From Syntrophaceae bacterium UBA6255 (GTDB lineage Bacteria > Desulfobacterota > Syntrophia > Syntrophales > Smithellaceae): a stretch of 17,442 bases of DNA. The notes under the pieces were generated by a model. It was not told the origin of the DNA and did no database searches. It worked only from the letters and a program-made list of their open reading frames with translations. The stretch is from the NCBI GenBank assembly GCA_002441205.1, contig DJVN01000223.1, positions 10,155 to 27,596 of the forward strand. The letters are read 5' to 3'. The translations under genes and the position numbers were made by a program. Shown one piece after another: positions 6,734-13,508 of this stretch (position 1 is its first letter; the number at the start of each line of letters is the position of its first letter).

Positions 6734-7951
6734 TTAATTTTTTTCTAGTTCCGGCTCGATAATTTCAAAAACATACTCCGGTTTTATTACTTTTAGACAA
6801 ACATTATCTTTGCAAGCTGTCTTGCGGTGGTTGGACGCGCTGACGCAAGGCGAACAGGCCAGACCGGCATAAATAGGCGTGGTTTTGCCGAGCGACCCGT
6901 AAAGAGCGGGCGTTTCCGGACCAAAAATGACGTAAGTTGGCATCTCCGTTATCGCTGCAAAATGCGGCGGGCCTGAATCATTGGTGACCATAAATTTCGA
7001 AATACTGTAAAGCAACGGAAGTTGCGCAAACGTCACGTTGCCGGCAAAGTTGACACATCTTTCATCCTGCACCTGTTCCTTAAGACGCTGCGCCTCTTCT
7101 CTTTCACGCGGATCTCCGGTAATCAAGACCACCGCCTTTGAACATTTCTCCAGAATCATTTTTATCAATTGTGCATAATTTTCCTGCGGCCAGCGTCGTT
7201 GGATAAGAAGTTCACTGGCGTTGGGATTGATTAAAATAATTTTATTTTGTTCAGAATCATATTTTTCAAAAATGCGCTGAATAATATCAATCATCTTTTT
7301 CTTTTCATCAGCAGAAAATTTAACTTTGGCTATGCTGATTTCTTCATCCATGATTTTTGTCTTGGAATAGGGAATTTCTTCCTTTAATGACAGCAAAGCA
7401 TTGACTAGAGCAACAAAATTTTTTGCGATATGCATATGGGGATTATAGGCCACTTTGTGCGAAAGAAAATCACCGCGATACAGACCCTCGTTGTAATAGG
7501 CATGAAAGCCGAGTTTATTATATGCACCGCTGAAACCTGTGAGCAGCGCAGTAAAGCGGGAAAAAAGCTCCAGATCGATGACGGTGTCTATTTTCCTTCG
7601 TCTTGTCCACCACAGAAATCTTAAAGTATCCAGCACAAAAGACATCATATTATCTTCACGGATGGTATAAATATTTTCCTCAGGAACGGTTTTTAATAAA
7701 TCCAGACTGGGCTTGTTCTTTTTAAATATGGCAAAGTGAAGATTTGCCCCCATTTCCTTTTGAAGTTTTCTCATCGCGGGATCAACCAGAATGGCGCTGC
7801 CCATTTCCGACAATTCGATAAAAAGAACATTTTTAGAAATTGGCCTGTCCTGCCTGATAAATAATTTTAGAGTTTTATGAATAATTGAACCAAGAACACA
7901 AAGGGGAACGCCAATCCAATAATCTATCCGGCGCATTGTATCAACCTTCAT
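6734..7951 (-). CDS. Glycosyltransferase family 9 (heptosyltransferase-like) protein
   Basis: A 405-residue protein of the ADP-heptose:LPS heptosyltransferase family (GT9, GT-B fold), likely adding a sugar to LPS core or a related glycan at the cytoplasmic face. The C-terminal nucleotide-sugar domain shows the family signature NDSGPPHFAA (324-333) followed by FGPETPALYG (343-352), and an LINPNASELLIQRRWP segment (240-255) at the domain start. Cysteines at 366, 369, 380 and 385 form the C-x2-C...C-x4-C pattern seen near the end of many GT9 enzymes. The N-terminus has a hydrophobic stretch (about 11-32) that may bind the membrane. GGTGGG precedes ATG 7951; ATG 7936 with AAGG upstream is an alternative start. 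It is divergent from lptF, which fits an LPS role. The acceptor and sugar donor cannot be determined. Confidence 0.88.
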   Translation of the reverse strand: MKVDTMRRIDYWIGVPLCVLGSIIHKTLKLFIRQDRPISKNVLFIELSEMGSAILVDPAMRKLQKEMGANLHFAIFKKNKPSLDLLKTVPEENIYTIREDNMMSFVLDTLRFLWWTRRRKIDTVIDLELFSRFTALLTGFSGAYNKLGFHAYYNEGLYRGDFLSHKVAYNPHMHIAKNFVALVNALLSLKEEIPYSKTKIMDEEISIAKVKFSADEKKKMIDIIQRIFEKYDSEQNKIILINPNASELLIQRRWPQENYAQLIKMILEKCSKAVVLITGDPREREEAQRLKEQVQDERCVNFAGNVTFAQLPLLYSISKFMVTNDSGPPHFAAITEMPTYVIFGPETPALYGSLGKTTPIYAGLACSPCVSASNHRKTACKDNVCLKVIKPEYVFEIIEPELEKN

Positions 7952-7975
7952 TGGCCCACCATTTTAAGACAACTC

Positions 7976-7987
7976 ATGAAATTTCAT
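7976..7987. repeat. 12-bp perfect palindrome over the predicted GT9 transcription start
   Basis: ATGAAATTTCAT is its own reverse complement and begins two bases downstream of the predicted -10 box. Its position is suitable for an operator, but AT-rich palindromes of this length also arise by chance and no second copy was noticed near lptF. Confidence 0.35.
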
Positions 7988-7989
7988 AC

Positions 7990-8018
7990 AACATAAGGAA
8001 AATGATTGAAACTGTCAA
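7990..8018 (-). promoter_or_regulatory. Sigma70-type promoter of the GT9 gene
   Basis: On the minus strand a perfect TTGACA (8018-8013) is followed after 17 bases by TATGTT (7995-7990). The start site would be near 7983, about 32 bases before the ATG at 7951. A 12-bp perfect palindrome (7976-7987) covers the predicted start. Confidence 0.6.
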
Positions 8019-8067
8019 TAAATGAATACTTTTCAGATGAAAAATTTTGAAATAATACTGATATAAA

Positions 8068-8097
8068 TTGACGAAACACGATTTAAAGATTTATGAC
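8068..8097 (+). promoter_or_regulatory. Possible promoter of lptF-lptG
   Basis: TTGACG (8068-8073) and TATGAC (8092-8097) stand 18 bases apart, 78 bases before the lptF ATG. The -35 is good but the -10 is weak. A second option is TTGAGA near 8124 with an AT-rich downstream region. One of these presumably drives lptFG. Confidence 0.3.
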
Positions 8098-8175
8098 TTT
8101 TTATTACGTTCTATATGTTTTACTTGAGAAAATCTAATAATTAGTGTTATTTTCTTCAAAAAAGAAGATTAATAA

Positions 8176-9333
8176 ATGAATAAGATAATTAACCGATATA
8201 TTTTCAAAGAAATCGTTTCCTCTTTTGTTATTATTTTATTCGTTCTGACTTTTGTCCTGCTGATGGGGAAAATGCTGCAAATCATGGATTTGTTTGTCAA
8301 TAAAGGCGTCAGTTTTTTTTCTATCGTAAAAATCATTATTTTTCTGCTGCCGTATTTTATGCTTTTTACCATTCCGATAACCCTTCTGATATCGACACTG
8401 ATTGCCATGGGCAGGCTTTCTTCCGATAACGAAATAACGGCTTTGAAAACGTCGGGCGTTAGTCTGTTACAAATCTATTATCCCATTGCCATTGCCTCTC
8501 TTATTGCTTTTATTTTTACGCTCATCATGAGTTATTTTGTTGTTCCGCAAACCAACTTTGCCACCCGGCGCTTGCTTTTCAAACTCGTCCAGGAAAATGC
8601 TAACGTCGGATTAAAAGAAAAAGTCTTTAATGATGATTTTAAGGACTTTCTGATTTATGCGGATAAAATTCCTGTTCATAAAAATTATATGGAAGGCGTC
8701 ATTATTTCCGACAGGCGCATTATTGGCGAACAAAATACAATTTTCGCTAAAAAAGCATCTCTGATTTCCGATTCCGAATCCATGAGAGTGAAGCTTAAAA
8801 TGGAAAATGGCACCATTCATACCGTCAGTTCAGACTTAAAAAATTACCGTAAAATTGATTTCAAAAAATACGATATTAATCTTGATTTATCAACGGCTTT
8901 AGCCAATTTTGACAAGTCTGCCAAATCCGAAAAAGATATGACGATGAGCGAGCTGCTGGAAAAAGCGAAAAGACTCGGCATGAAACAAAAGGATATCAGG
9001 GAATTATATATCGAGGTACATAAAAAATTTTCCATACCTGCAGCCTGCATCATTTTCGGTCTGCTGGCGTTGCCGCTGGGCATCAGAAGTCACCGCTCCG
9101 TAAAATCGAAAGGATTTGCTGTGGGACTGATCATTGTCTGTTTTTATTATATCTTGCGTCTTGGCGGAGAAGCCTTTGCTGAAACAGGATATCTTCCAGT
9201 TGCCATCGGCGTCTGGACACCAAATATTTTATTTTCTGTGATTGGAATTTGTTTTTTTTACATAAGCTTCAGAGAGATTTCTGTTTTTCAAAAGGTAAAT
9301 TTTTTTTTGAAAAACTGGAAACGTAAAAATTGA
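8176..9333 (+). CDS. lptF: LPS export system permease LptF
   Basis: A 385-residue inner-membrane protein of the YjgP/YjgQ family, one half of the LptB2FG transporter that extracts LPS from the inner membrane and passes it to LptC/LptA. Three N-terminal membrane segments (about 14-36, 52-78, 99-120), a periplasmic beta-jellyroll domain (about 130-270) and three C-terminal segments (about 285-305, 311-330, 340-362) match the family layout. The N-terminus NRYIFKEI and the segment NEITALKTSG at the end of the second TM region, near the LptB coupling site, are characteristic. I assign LptF because it precedes the second paralogue, the usual gene order. The ribosome site is weak (AGAAGA, seven bases from the ATG). 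lptG follows after 22 bases. Confidence 0.92.
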   Translation: MNKIINRYIFKEIVSSFVIILFVLTFVLLMGKMLQIMDLFVNKGVSFFSIVKIIIFLLPYFMLFTIPITLLISTLIAMGRLSSDNEITALKTSGVSLLQIYYPIAIASLIAFIFTLIMSYFVVPQTNFATRRLLFKLVQENANVGLKEKVFNDDFKDFLIYADKIPVHKNYMEGVIISDRRIIGEQNTIFAKKASLISDSESMRVKLKMENGTIHTVSSDLKNYRKIDFKKYDINLDLSTALANFDKSAKSEKDMTMSELLEKAKRLGMKQKDIRELYIEVHKKFSIPAACIIFGLLALPLGIRSHRSVKSKGFAVGLIIVCFYYILRLGGEAFAETGYLPVAIGVWTPNILFSVIGICFFYISFREISVFQKVNFFLKNWKRKN

Positions 9334-9355
9334 AAAATGCAACAGGGGATATGTT

Positions 9356-10435
9356 TTGAAACTCTTGGATAAATACATTCTTAAGGAATTTTGCAGATTT
9401 TTTATTATGACCTTCCTGGCTCTAATTGCCTTGTTTCTAATTGTCGATTTTTTTGAAAGAATCAGGATGTTTCTGAGCCATAATGCCTCTGTTTATCAAA
9501 TGGCATCATATTTTATTTTTTCAGTTCCTGTAATCATTTCCTACGTTTTTCCACCGGCTGTACTTCTAAGCACCTTGATGACATTCGGTTCTTTCTCAAA
9601 ATTTAATGAAATTACCGCCATGAAAGCCAATGGCATTCATATATACAGGATGACCATGCCCATACTGATTTTCGCTTCGGTTGCGGCCGTTTTTTATTTC
9701 TATTTCAGCGAATGGATAACTCCAGCAGCCATACAAAAAACGACTTATATAAAAAATGTTGAAGTCAAAAAGAAGAAAAACCCGGGGGTTTTCAAGCAAA
9801 ATGAAATTTGGTATTACAGCGACAAAGCCCTCTATAATTTCAAAATGTTCGATATCGATAAAAATATCTTGCGGGGTGTAACCATTAACTATTTAAATCC
9901 GGATTTTTCTCTATCCAATCGAATCGACGCCCAAAGGGCGGAATGGAAGAATAATCAATGGGTTTTTTATAATTTGCTGATCACCCATTTTGACGAAAAC
10001 AATAATCCCGTATTGGAGTGGTCGAAAGAAAAAATCATGAGTATTCCTGAAAAACCGGATGACTTTAAAGTCATGCAAAAAGACGTTGAAAAAATGGGCT
10101 ATTTTGAACTCAGAAAATATATCAGAAAGATACAGGCGGAAAGATACGATGCAAAAAAATATATCGTCGATCTTTACGGCAAAATTGCTTTTCCTTTTGT
10201 CATTTTGATTATGGTTTTGATTGCCGTGCCATTCGCTCTGCGCTCGGAACGGAGCGGCGGAATCATGCAAAGCATTGGCATAGGCATTTTTATAGGATTT
10301 TCATATTGGATAATTCACGCTTTCAGCATGACCTTGGGAAAGTCTGAAATGCTGCCTGCCCTGTTAGCCGCCTGGGCTGCCAATTTATTATTTGGCGCTC
10401 TCGCGGCTTTTCTTTTCTATAAAGTCAAGACTTAA
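9356..10435 (+). CDS. lptG: LPS export system permease LptG
   Basis: A 359-residue paralogue of LptF and its partner in the LptB2FG LPS exporter. It shows the same plan: three membrane segments (about 14-34, 50-76, 97-117), a periplasmic jellyroll domain, and three C-terminal segments (about 278-296, 303-322, 331-355). NEITAMKANGIH (residues about 82-93) matches the corresponding LptF region, and KLLDKYILKEF is the standard LptG N-terminus. The start is TTG: AGGGGA (9344-9349) lies six bases upstream. The nearby ATG at 9351 runs into a stop after two codons, so it cannot be used. No terminator was found after the gene; the convergent ahcY ends 45 bases away. Confidence 0.92.
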   Translation: MKLLDKYILKEFCRFFIMTFLALIALFLIVDFFERIRMFLSHNASVYQMASYFIFSVPVIISYVFPPAVLLSTLMTFGSFSKFNEITAMKANGIHIYRMTMPILIFASVAAVFYFYFSEWITPAAIQKTTYIKNVEVKKKKNPGVFKQNEIWYYSDKALYNFKMFDIDKNILRGVTINYLNPDFSLSNRIDAQRAEWKNNQWVFYNLLITHFDENNNPVLEWSKEKIMSIPEKPDDFKVMQKDVEKMGYFELRKYIRKIQAERYDAKKYIVDLYGKIAFPFVILIMVLIAVPFALRSERSGGIMQSIGIGIFIGFSYWIIHAFSMTLGKSEMLPALLAAWAANLLFGALAAFLFYKVKT

Positions 10436-10480
10436 ATTCAACAACCGCTGCTCAGCATCAGACTGACGTTTAACCAAAAT

Positions 10481-11905
10481 TTAATATCTGTAATGATCGC
10501 TTTTGAATGGCCCTGCCGGAGATACACCCAGATAATCAGCCTGTTTTTGAGTAAGTTTGGTTAACGTCGCATCCAATTTCTCCAGATGCAGACGCGCAAC
10601 TTCCTCATCCAGTCTCTTGGGAAGCGTATAGACCCCTATCTTATGTTTTTTAGTGGCCAATTCTATTTGCGCCAAGCATTGATTGGTAAAGCTGTTGCTC
10701 ATGACAAAGCTGGGATGACCGGTCGCGCAGCCCAGATTGACAAGACGTCCTTCAGCCAGCACTAATATGGAACGTCCCGATTTCAGTGTCCACTTGTCCA
10801 CCTGCGGTTTGATGTTTTCTTTCCTGCAGAATTTGCTGGTCTCCAGATAATGCATATCGATTTCGCTGTCGAAATGTCCGATGTTACAAACAATGGCTTC
10901 ATCTTTCATTATTTCCATATGTTTGCCGGTAATGACATCGCAACAACCACTCGCCGAAATAAAAATATCTCCTATTCCAGCCACCGCTTCCATCGTTTTG
11001 ACTTCATAACCCTCCATGGCTGCCTGAAGAGCACAAATAGGATCAATTTCAGTAATGATAACTCTCGCCCCAAATCCCCGCATCGACTGGGCACAACCCT
11101 TGCCGACATCTCCATAGCCGCAAATAACAGCAATTTTACCTGCAACCATAATGTCAGTTGCTCTTTTGATTCCATCAGCCAGCGACTCCCGGCACCCATA
11201 AAGGTTGTCGAATTTGGATTTGGTGACCGAATCGTTAACATTAAATGCCGGAAATAATAGTTCACCGGCCGCCTGCATCTGATACAGACGATTTACACCG
11301 GTTGTCGTTTCTTCAGAAACGCCTTTTATGTTCGAGGCTATTTTCCGCCATTTTTTAGTATTTCGCCTGTATGATTTTTCCAGGCGATCCATGATGATTT
11401 TAAATTCCTTGTTATCAATCTTTTGTTTGAGCAATTTTGGATTGTTTTCTATTTTTGCACCCTGATGAACAAAAAGTGTCGCATCACCGCCATCATCGAC
11501 AATCAAATTTGGACCGGAACCGTCCGGCCAGGTCAGAGCCTGTTCGGTGCACCACCAGTATTCTTCCAACGATTCACCCTTCCACGCAAAAACTGCCGCT
11601 GATCCATTCATCGCTATAGCGGCCGCCGCATGGTCTTGCGTGGAAAAAATGTTGCACGATGCCCAGCGGACGTCTGCGCCCAATATTTTTAGCGTTTCAA
11701 TGAGCATGGCCGTCTGAATCGTCATATGCAGACTGCCCATAACCTTCATCCCTTTCAACGGTTTTTTCTGCCCGTATTTTTTACGCACAGCCATCAAACC
11801 GGGCATTTCATTTTCAGCCAATTTTATTTCTTTTCTTCCCCAGGACGCGAGTGAAATATCAGCGACTTTATATTTTAAAACCGGATCAATTTCCAAAAAA
11901 GCCAT
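10481..11905 (-). CDS. ahcY: S-adenosylhomocysteine hydrolase (adenosylhomocysteinase)
   Basis: A 474-residue cytoplasmic NAD-dependent enzyme that splits S-adenosylhomocysteine into homocysteine and adenosine, keeping SAM-dependent methylation running. The substrate domain shows MGSLHMTIQTAMLIETL (56-72), NIFSTQDHAAAA (85-96) and DDGGDAT (137-143). The NAD domain has VNDSVTKSKFDN (223-234) and GYGDVGKG (263-270). The C-terminus ends in DHYRY, the tail that reaches the NAD site of the partner subunit. The length is typical of the bacterial enzyme with the additional central insert. A strong GGAGGAG precedes the ATG. The gene lies 178 bases downstream of panD on the same strand; the gap is AT-rich and has no recognisable SAH or SAM riboswitch. 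It may have its own promoter, but none was convincing. Confidence 0.97.
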   Translation of the reverse strand: MAFLEIDPVLKYKVADISLASWGRKEIKLAENEMPGLMAVRKKYGQKKPLKGMKVMGSLHMTIQTAMLIETLKILGADVRWASCNIFSTQDHAAAAIAMNGSAAVFAWKGESLEEYWWCTEQALTWPDGSGPNLIVDDGGDATLFVHQGAKIENNPKLLKQKIDNKEFKIIMDRLEKSYRRNTKKWRKIASNIKGVSEETTTGVNRLYQMQAAGELLFPAFNVNDSVTKSKFDNLYGCRESLADGIKRATDIMVAGKIAVICGYGDVGKGCAQSMRGFGARVIITEIDPICALQAAMEGYEVKTMEAVAGIGDIFISASGCCDVITGKHMEIMKDEAIVCNIGHFDSEIDMHYLETSKFCRKENIKPQVDKWTLKSGRSILVLAEGRLVNLGCATGHPSFVMSNSFTNQCLAQIELATKKHKIGVYTLPKRLDEEVARLHLEKLDATLTKLTQKQADYLGVSPAGPFKSDHYRY

Positions 11906-12064
11906 TTCTCCTCCAAAATTAACAATAATTACTTTTGATGTGCATGATTAGCATATCTGAATTGATGAGTCTAATACTTTTATAATGCCGAACATCAATG
12001 ATTGTAGAACAGGGAAAACAAGTTTTATGTCTAATGGTTGCAGAAAAATAACACTTTTAAAATA

Positions 12065-12088
12065 ATTGAAAATTTAATATTTTTCAAT
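12065..12088 (-). terminator. AT-rich hairpin at the panD stop codon, possible weak terminator
   Basis: On the minus strand ATTGAAAA (12088-12081), eight bases and TTTTCAAT (12072-12065) form a perfect eight-pair stem that includes the panD stop codon, followed by a T-rich tract. There are only two G/C pairs, so termination would be weak and ahcY could still be reached by read-through. Confidence 0.3.
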
Positions 12089-12440
12089 ATCTCTTTTTAA
12101 TTTTATTTTTACTGTCGACAAATACACATTTGGGTTTCCAATTCTTCGTTTCTTTTTCTTCAGCAAGAACATAACAAGCAATAATAATTAAATCCCCCTT
12201 GGCAACTTTACGGGCTGCGGCCCCGTTGAGGCAAATCGTACCAGAATTGCGCTTTCCTTTTATGGCGTAAGTAGAAAATCTCTCGCCATTGTCGACATCG
12301 TATATCTCGACTTTTTCATAAGGCGCTATTGCCGCTTCCTCCATCAGCTTTTCATCAATGGAGATACTGCCTTCATAATGCAGATCTGCGTCTGTTACCG
12401 TGGCGCGATGGATTTTTGATTTTAACATGAATCTTTGCAT
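12084..12440 (-). CDS. panD: Aspartate 1-decarboxylase proenzyme
   Basis: A 118-residue protein that makes beta-alanine from L-aspartate for pantothenate synthesis. It is a pyruvoyl enzyme: the chain is cut between Gly24 and Ser25 in HYEGSIS, and Ser25 becomes the pyruvoyl group. The Gly-Ser site is at exactly the family position, which supports the start chosen. Other expected residues are present: KIHRATVTDADL (9-20), Tyr at 58 in STYAIKG, and NGAAAR (72-77). AAGGAG lies about nine bases before the ATG. The gene follows panC by 30 bases and supplies the beta-alanine that PanC uses, so the two are one operon. It should share the control by the panC leader at 13337-13422. Confidence 0.96.
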   Translation of the reverse strand: MQRFMLKSKIHRATVTDADLHYEGSISIDEKLMEEAAIAPYEKVEIYDVDNGERFSTYAIKGKRNSGTICLNGAAARKVAKGDLIIIACYVLAEEKETKNWKPKCVFVDSKNKIKKRY

Positions 12441-12470
12441 AGTACTTAAATCTCCTTGGGGGGATAAATA

Positions 12471-13328
12471 TTATATTTTCAGCTCTTCGCCGAAAACATA
12501 ATTGTCAATAAGTCTTGTTTTACCTACTTTTACAGCCAGGGCCAGAACGGACTTTTTATTAATCTGGCTTACATCTGTGAGCGTTTTCGTATCACATATC
12601 TTAACGTAATCAACGGCTGTAAAAGGAACGTTATTAATCTTTTTTTGAACTTTTTTAATCATAACGGATGATTTTCTTTCCCCTTGTGAATATAACCTTT
12701 GTGCCAGTTGTAAAGAATCAAATAAAGACAACGCTGATAATCTTTCTTCTTCAGATAAATATTTATTACGGGAACTCATCGCCAGTCCGTCCTTTTCCCG
12801 CACGGTCGGGAAACCGATAATTTGAAGATCCATATTGAGATCCTCAACCATGCGTTGGATGGTGACATATTGCTGAAAGTCTTTTTTTCCGAAAACCGCG
12901 ATATGCGGTTTAACAATATTAAACAGTTTATTACACACCGTGGTGACTCCACGGAAATGAGCAGGACGTGAAACTCCGCACAAATTTTGAGTTACCTTTT
13001 CCACATCAACATAGGTCTGATAATTCTCAGGATACATATCTCTATCCTGCGGATAAAAAATCACATCGACATTGACACTTTTAGCCATTTTTAAATCACG
13101 GTCTAAATCGCGTGGATACTTCGAAAAATCTTCTTGGGGACCAAATTGGGCAGGATTCACATAAATGCTGGCAACAACACAATCAGCCACACTTTTAGCT
13201 TTTTTCATGAGCGAGAGATGGCCTTCATGAAAATATCCCATGGTCGGAACAAAGGCGATCGTTTTTTCCCGTAAGCGTAAATTCTCGGAAAATAATTGCA
13301 TTTTTTTTATTGTTTTAATAATTTTCAT
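12471..13328 (-). CDS. panC: Pantothenate synthetase (pantoate-beta-alanine ligase)
   Basis: A 285-residue cytoplasmic enzyme joining pantoate and beta-alanine with ATP to form pantothenate, the coenzyme A precursor. It belongs to the nucleotidyltransferase fold: VPTMGYFHEGHLSL (27-40) carries the HIGH-type motif HEGH, FGKKDFQQ (146-153) binds pantoate and ATP, and KDGLAMSSRNKYLS (179-192) carries the KMSKS-like loop. Phe33 stands where many family members have Leu. No Shine-Dalgarno precedes the ATG: the terminator T-tract ends only eight bases upstream, and the nearest AAAGG is inside the terminator's 3' arm, about 15 bases away. The pan operon here has panC and panD; panB is not in the window. 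Transcription is probably controlled by the attenuator just upstream. Confidence 0.96.
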   Translation of the reverse strand: MKIIKTIKKMQLFSENLRLREKTIAFVPTMGYFHEGHLSLMKKAKSVADCVVASIYVNPAQFGPQEDFSKYPRDLDRDLKMAKSVNVDVIFYPQDRDMYPENYQTYVDVEKVTQNLCGVSRPAHFRGVTTVCNKLFNIVKPHIAVFGKKDFQQYVTIQRMVEDLNMDLQIIGFPTVREKDGLAMSSRNKYLSEEERLSALSLFDSLQLAQRLYSQGERKSSVMIKKVQKKINNVPFTAVDYVKICDTKTLTDVSQINKKSVLALAVKVGKTRLIDNYVFGEELKI

Positions 13329-13336
13329 TTTACAAT

Positions 13337-13369
13337 AAAAAAGCCTTTCGTCTTTTAGACGAAAGGCTT
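13337..13369 (-). terminator. Strong intrinsic terminator eight bases upstream of panC
   Basis: On the minus strand AAGCCTTTCGTCT (13369-13357) and AGACGAAAGGCTT (13353-13341) form a perfect 13-pair stem with an AAA loop, followed by a run of six T (13342-13337). It can end transcripts arriving from the lytic transglycosylase gene, but it lies directly before panC and after a likely promoter. It is best read as the expression platform of the panC leader. Its 5' arm can alternatively pair with 13397-13389 of the leader. Confidence 0.9.
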
Positions 13370-13388
13370 ACAATTTCTTCCGAATTTT

Positions 13389-13422
13389 CCTTTCGTCCCA
13401 GTCCTTTCGGATCCAAGCGAAC
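13389..13422 (-). promoter_or_regulatory. pan motif RNA: candidate riboswitch controlling panC-panD
   Basis: On the minus strand, bases 13421-13409 pair with 13404-13392 around a GAAA tetraloop (13408-13405). Twelve pairs form, including three wobbles, interrupted by one unpaired A on each strand (A13412 and A13396). This is how I recall the published pan motif: a stem broken by two conserved bulged A residues, found upstream of panB, panC or panD in Chloroflexi, Firmicutes and deltaproteobacteria, often in tandem, with no established ligand to my knowledge. Only one copy is present here. The bases GACGAAAGG (13397-13389), mostly in the hairpin's 3' strand, recur exactly in the terminator's 3' arm, so they can pair with the terminator's 5' arm (13366-13358) as an antiterminator. 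Folding of the pan stem would therefore permit termination; its opening would prevent it. Confidence 0.8.
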
Positions 13423-13428
13423 TATTTT

Positions 13429-13457
13429 TTCTTACAAAATTACACTTTTCTTGTCAA
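13429..13457 (-). promoter_or_regulatory. Candidate promoter for the panC leader
   Basis: On the minus strand a perfect TTGACA (13457-13452) is followed after 17 bases by TAAGAA (13434-13429), a poor -10. Transcription would start near 13422, exactly at the base of the pan hairpin, giving a leader of about 94 nt. The coincidence with the RNA motif supports the call despite the weak -10. Confidence 0.5.
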
Positions 13458-13508
13458 GTAAATATTTATTCCTGCTTTTATGGAGAGCAAATATGTATTT
13501 TTATGGTA

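Noticed and set aside
6698..6750. Inverted repeat AACTAGAA...TTCTAGTT between the convergent zinc-ribbon and GT9 genes
   Set aside because: The loop is 37 bases, the second arm is inside the GT9 coding end, and neither side is followed by a proper T-run, so it is not a convincing terminator.
10850..11257. Open frame of 135 codons on the plus strand inside ahcY
   Set aside because: It is antisense to a clearly conserved enzyme, has no recognisable domain and no upstream signals.
11906..12083. Possible SAH or SAM riboswitch upstream of ahcY
   Set aside because: The 178-base gap is AT-rich and lacks the GC-rich conserved cores of these riboswitches; only an AT-rich hairpin at the panD stop and a strong ribosome site are visible.
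13370..13391. Second, tandem pan motif copy
   Set aside because: Pan RNAs often occur in pairs, but the linker has no second hairpin with bulged As. UUCGGA (13384-13379) can pair with UCCGAA of the pan loop, but this is only an alternative pairing.
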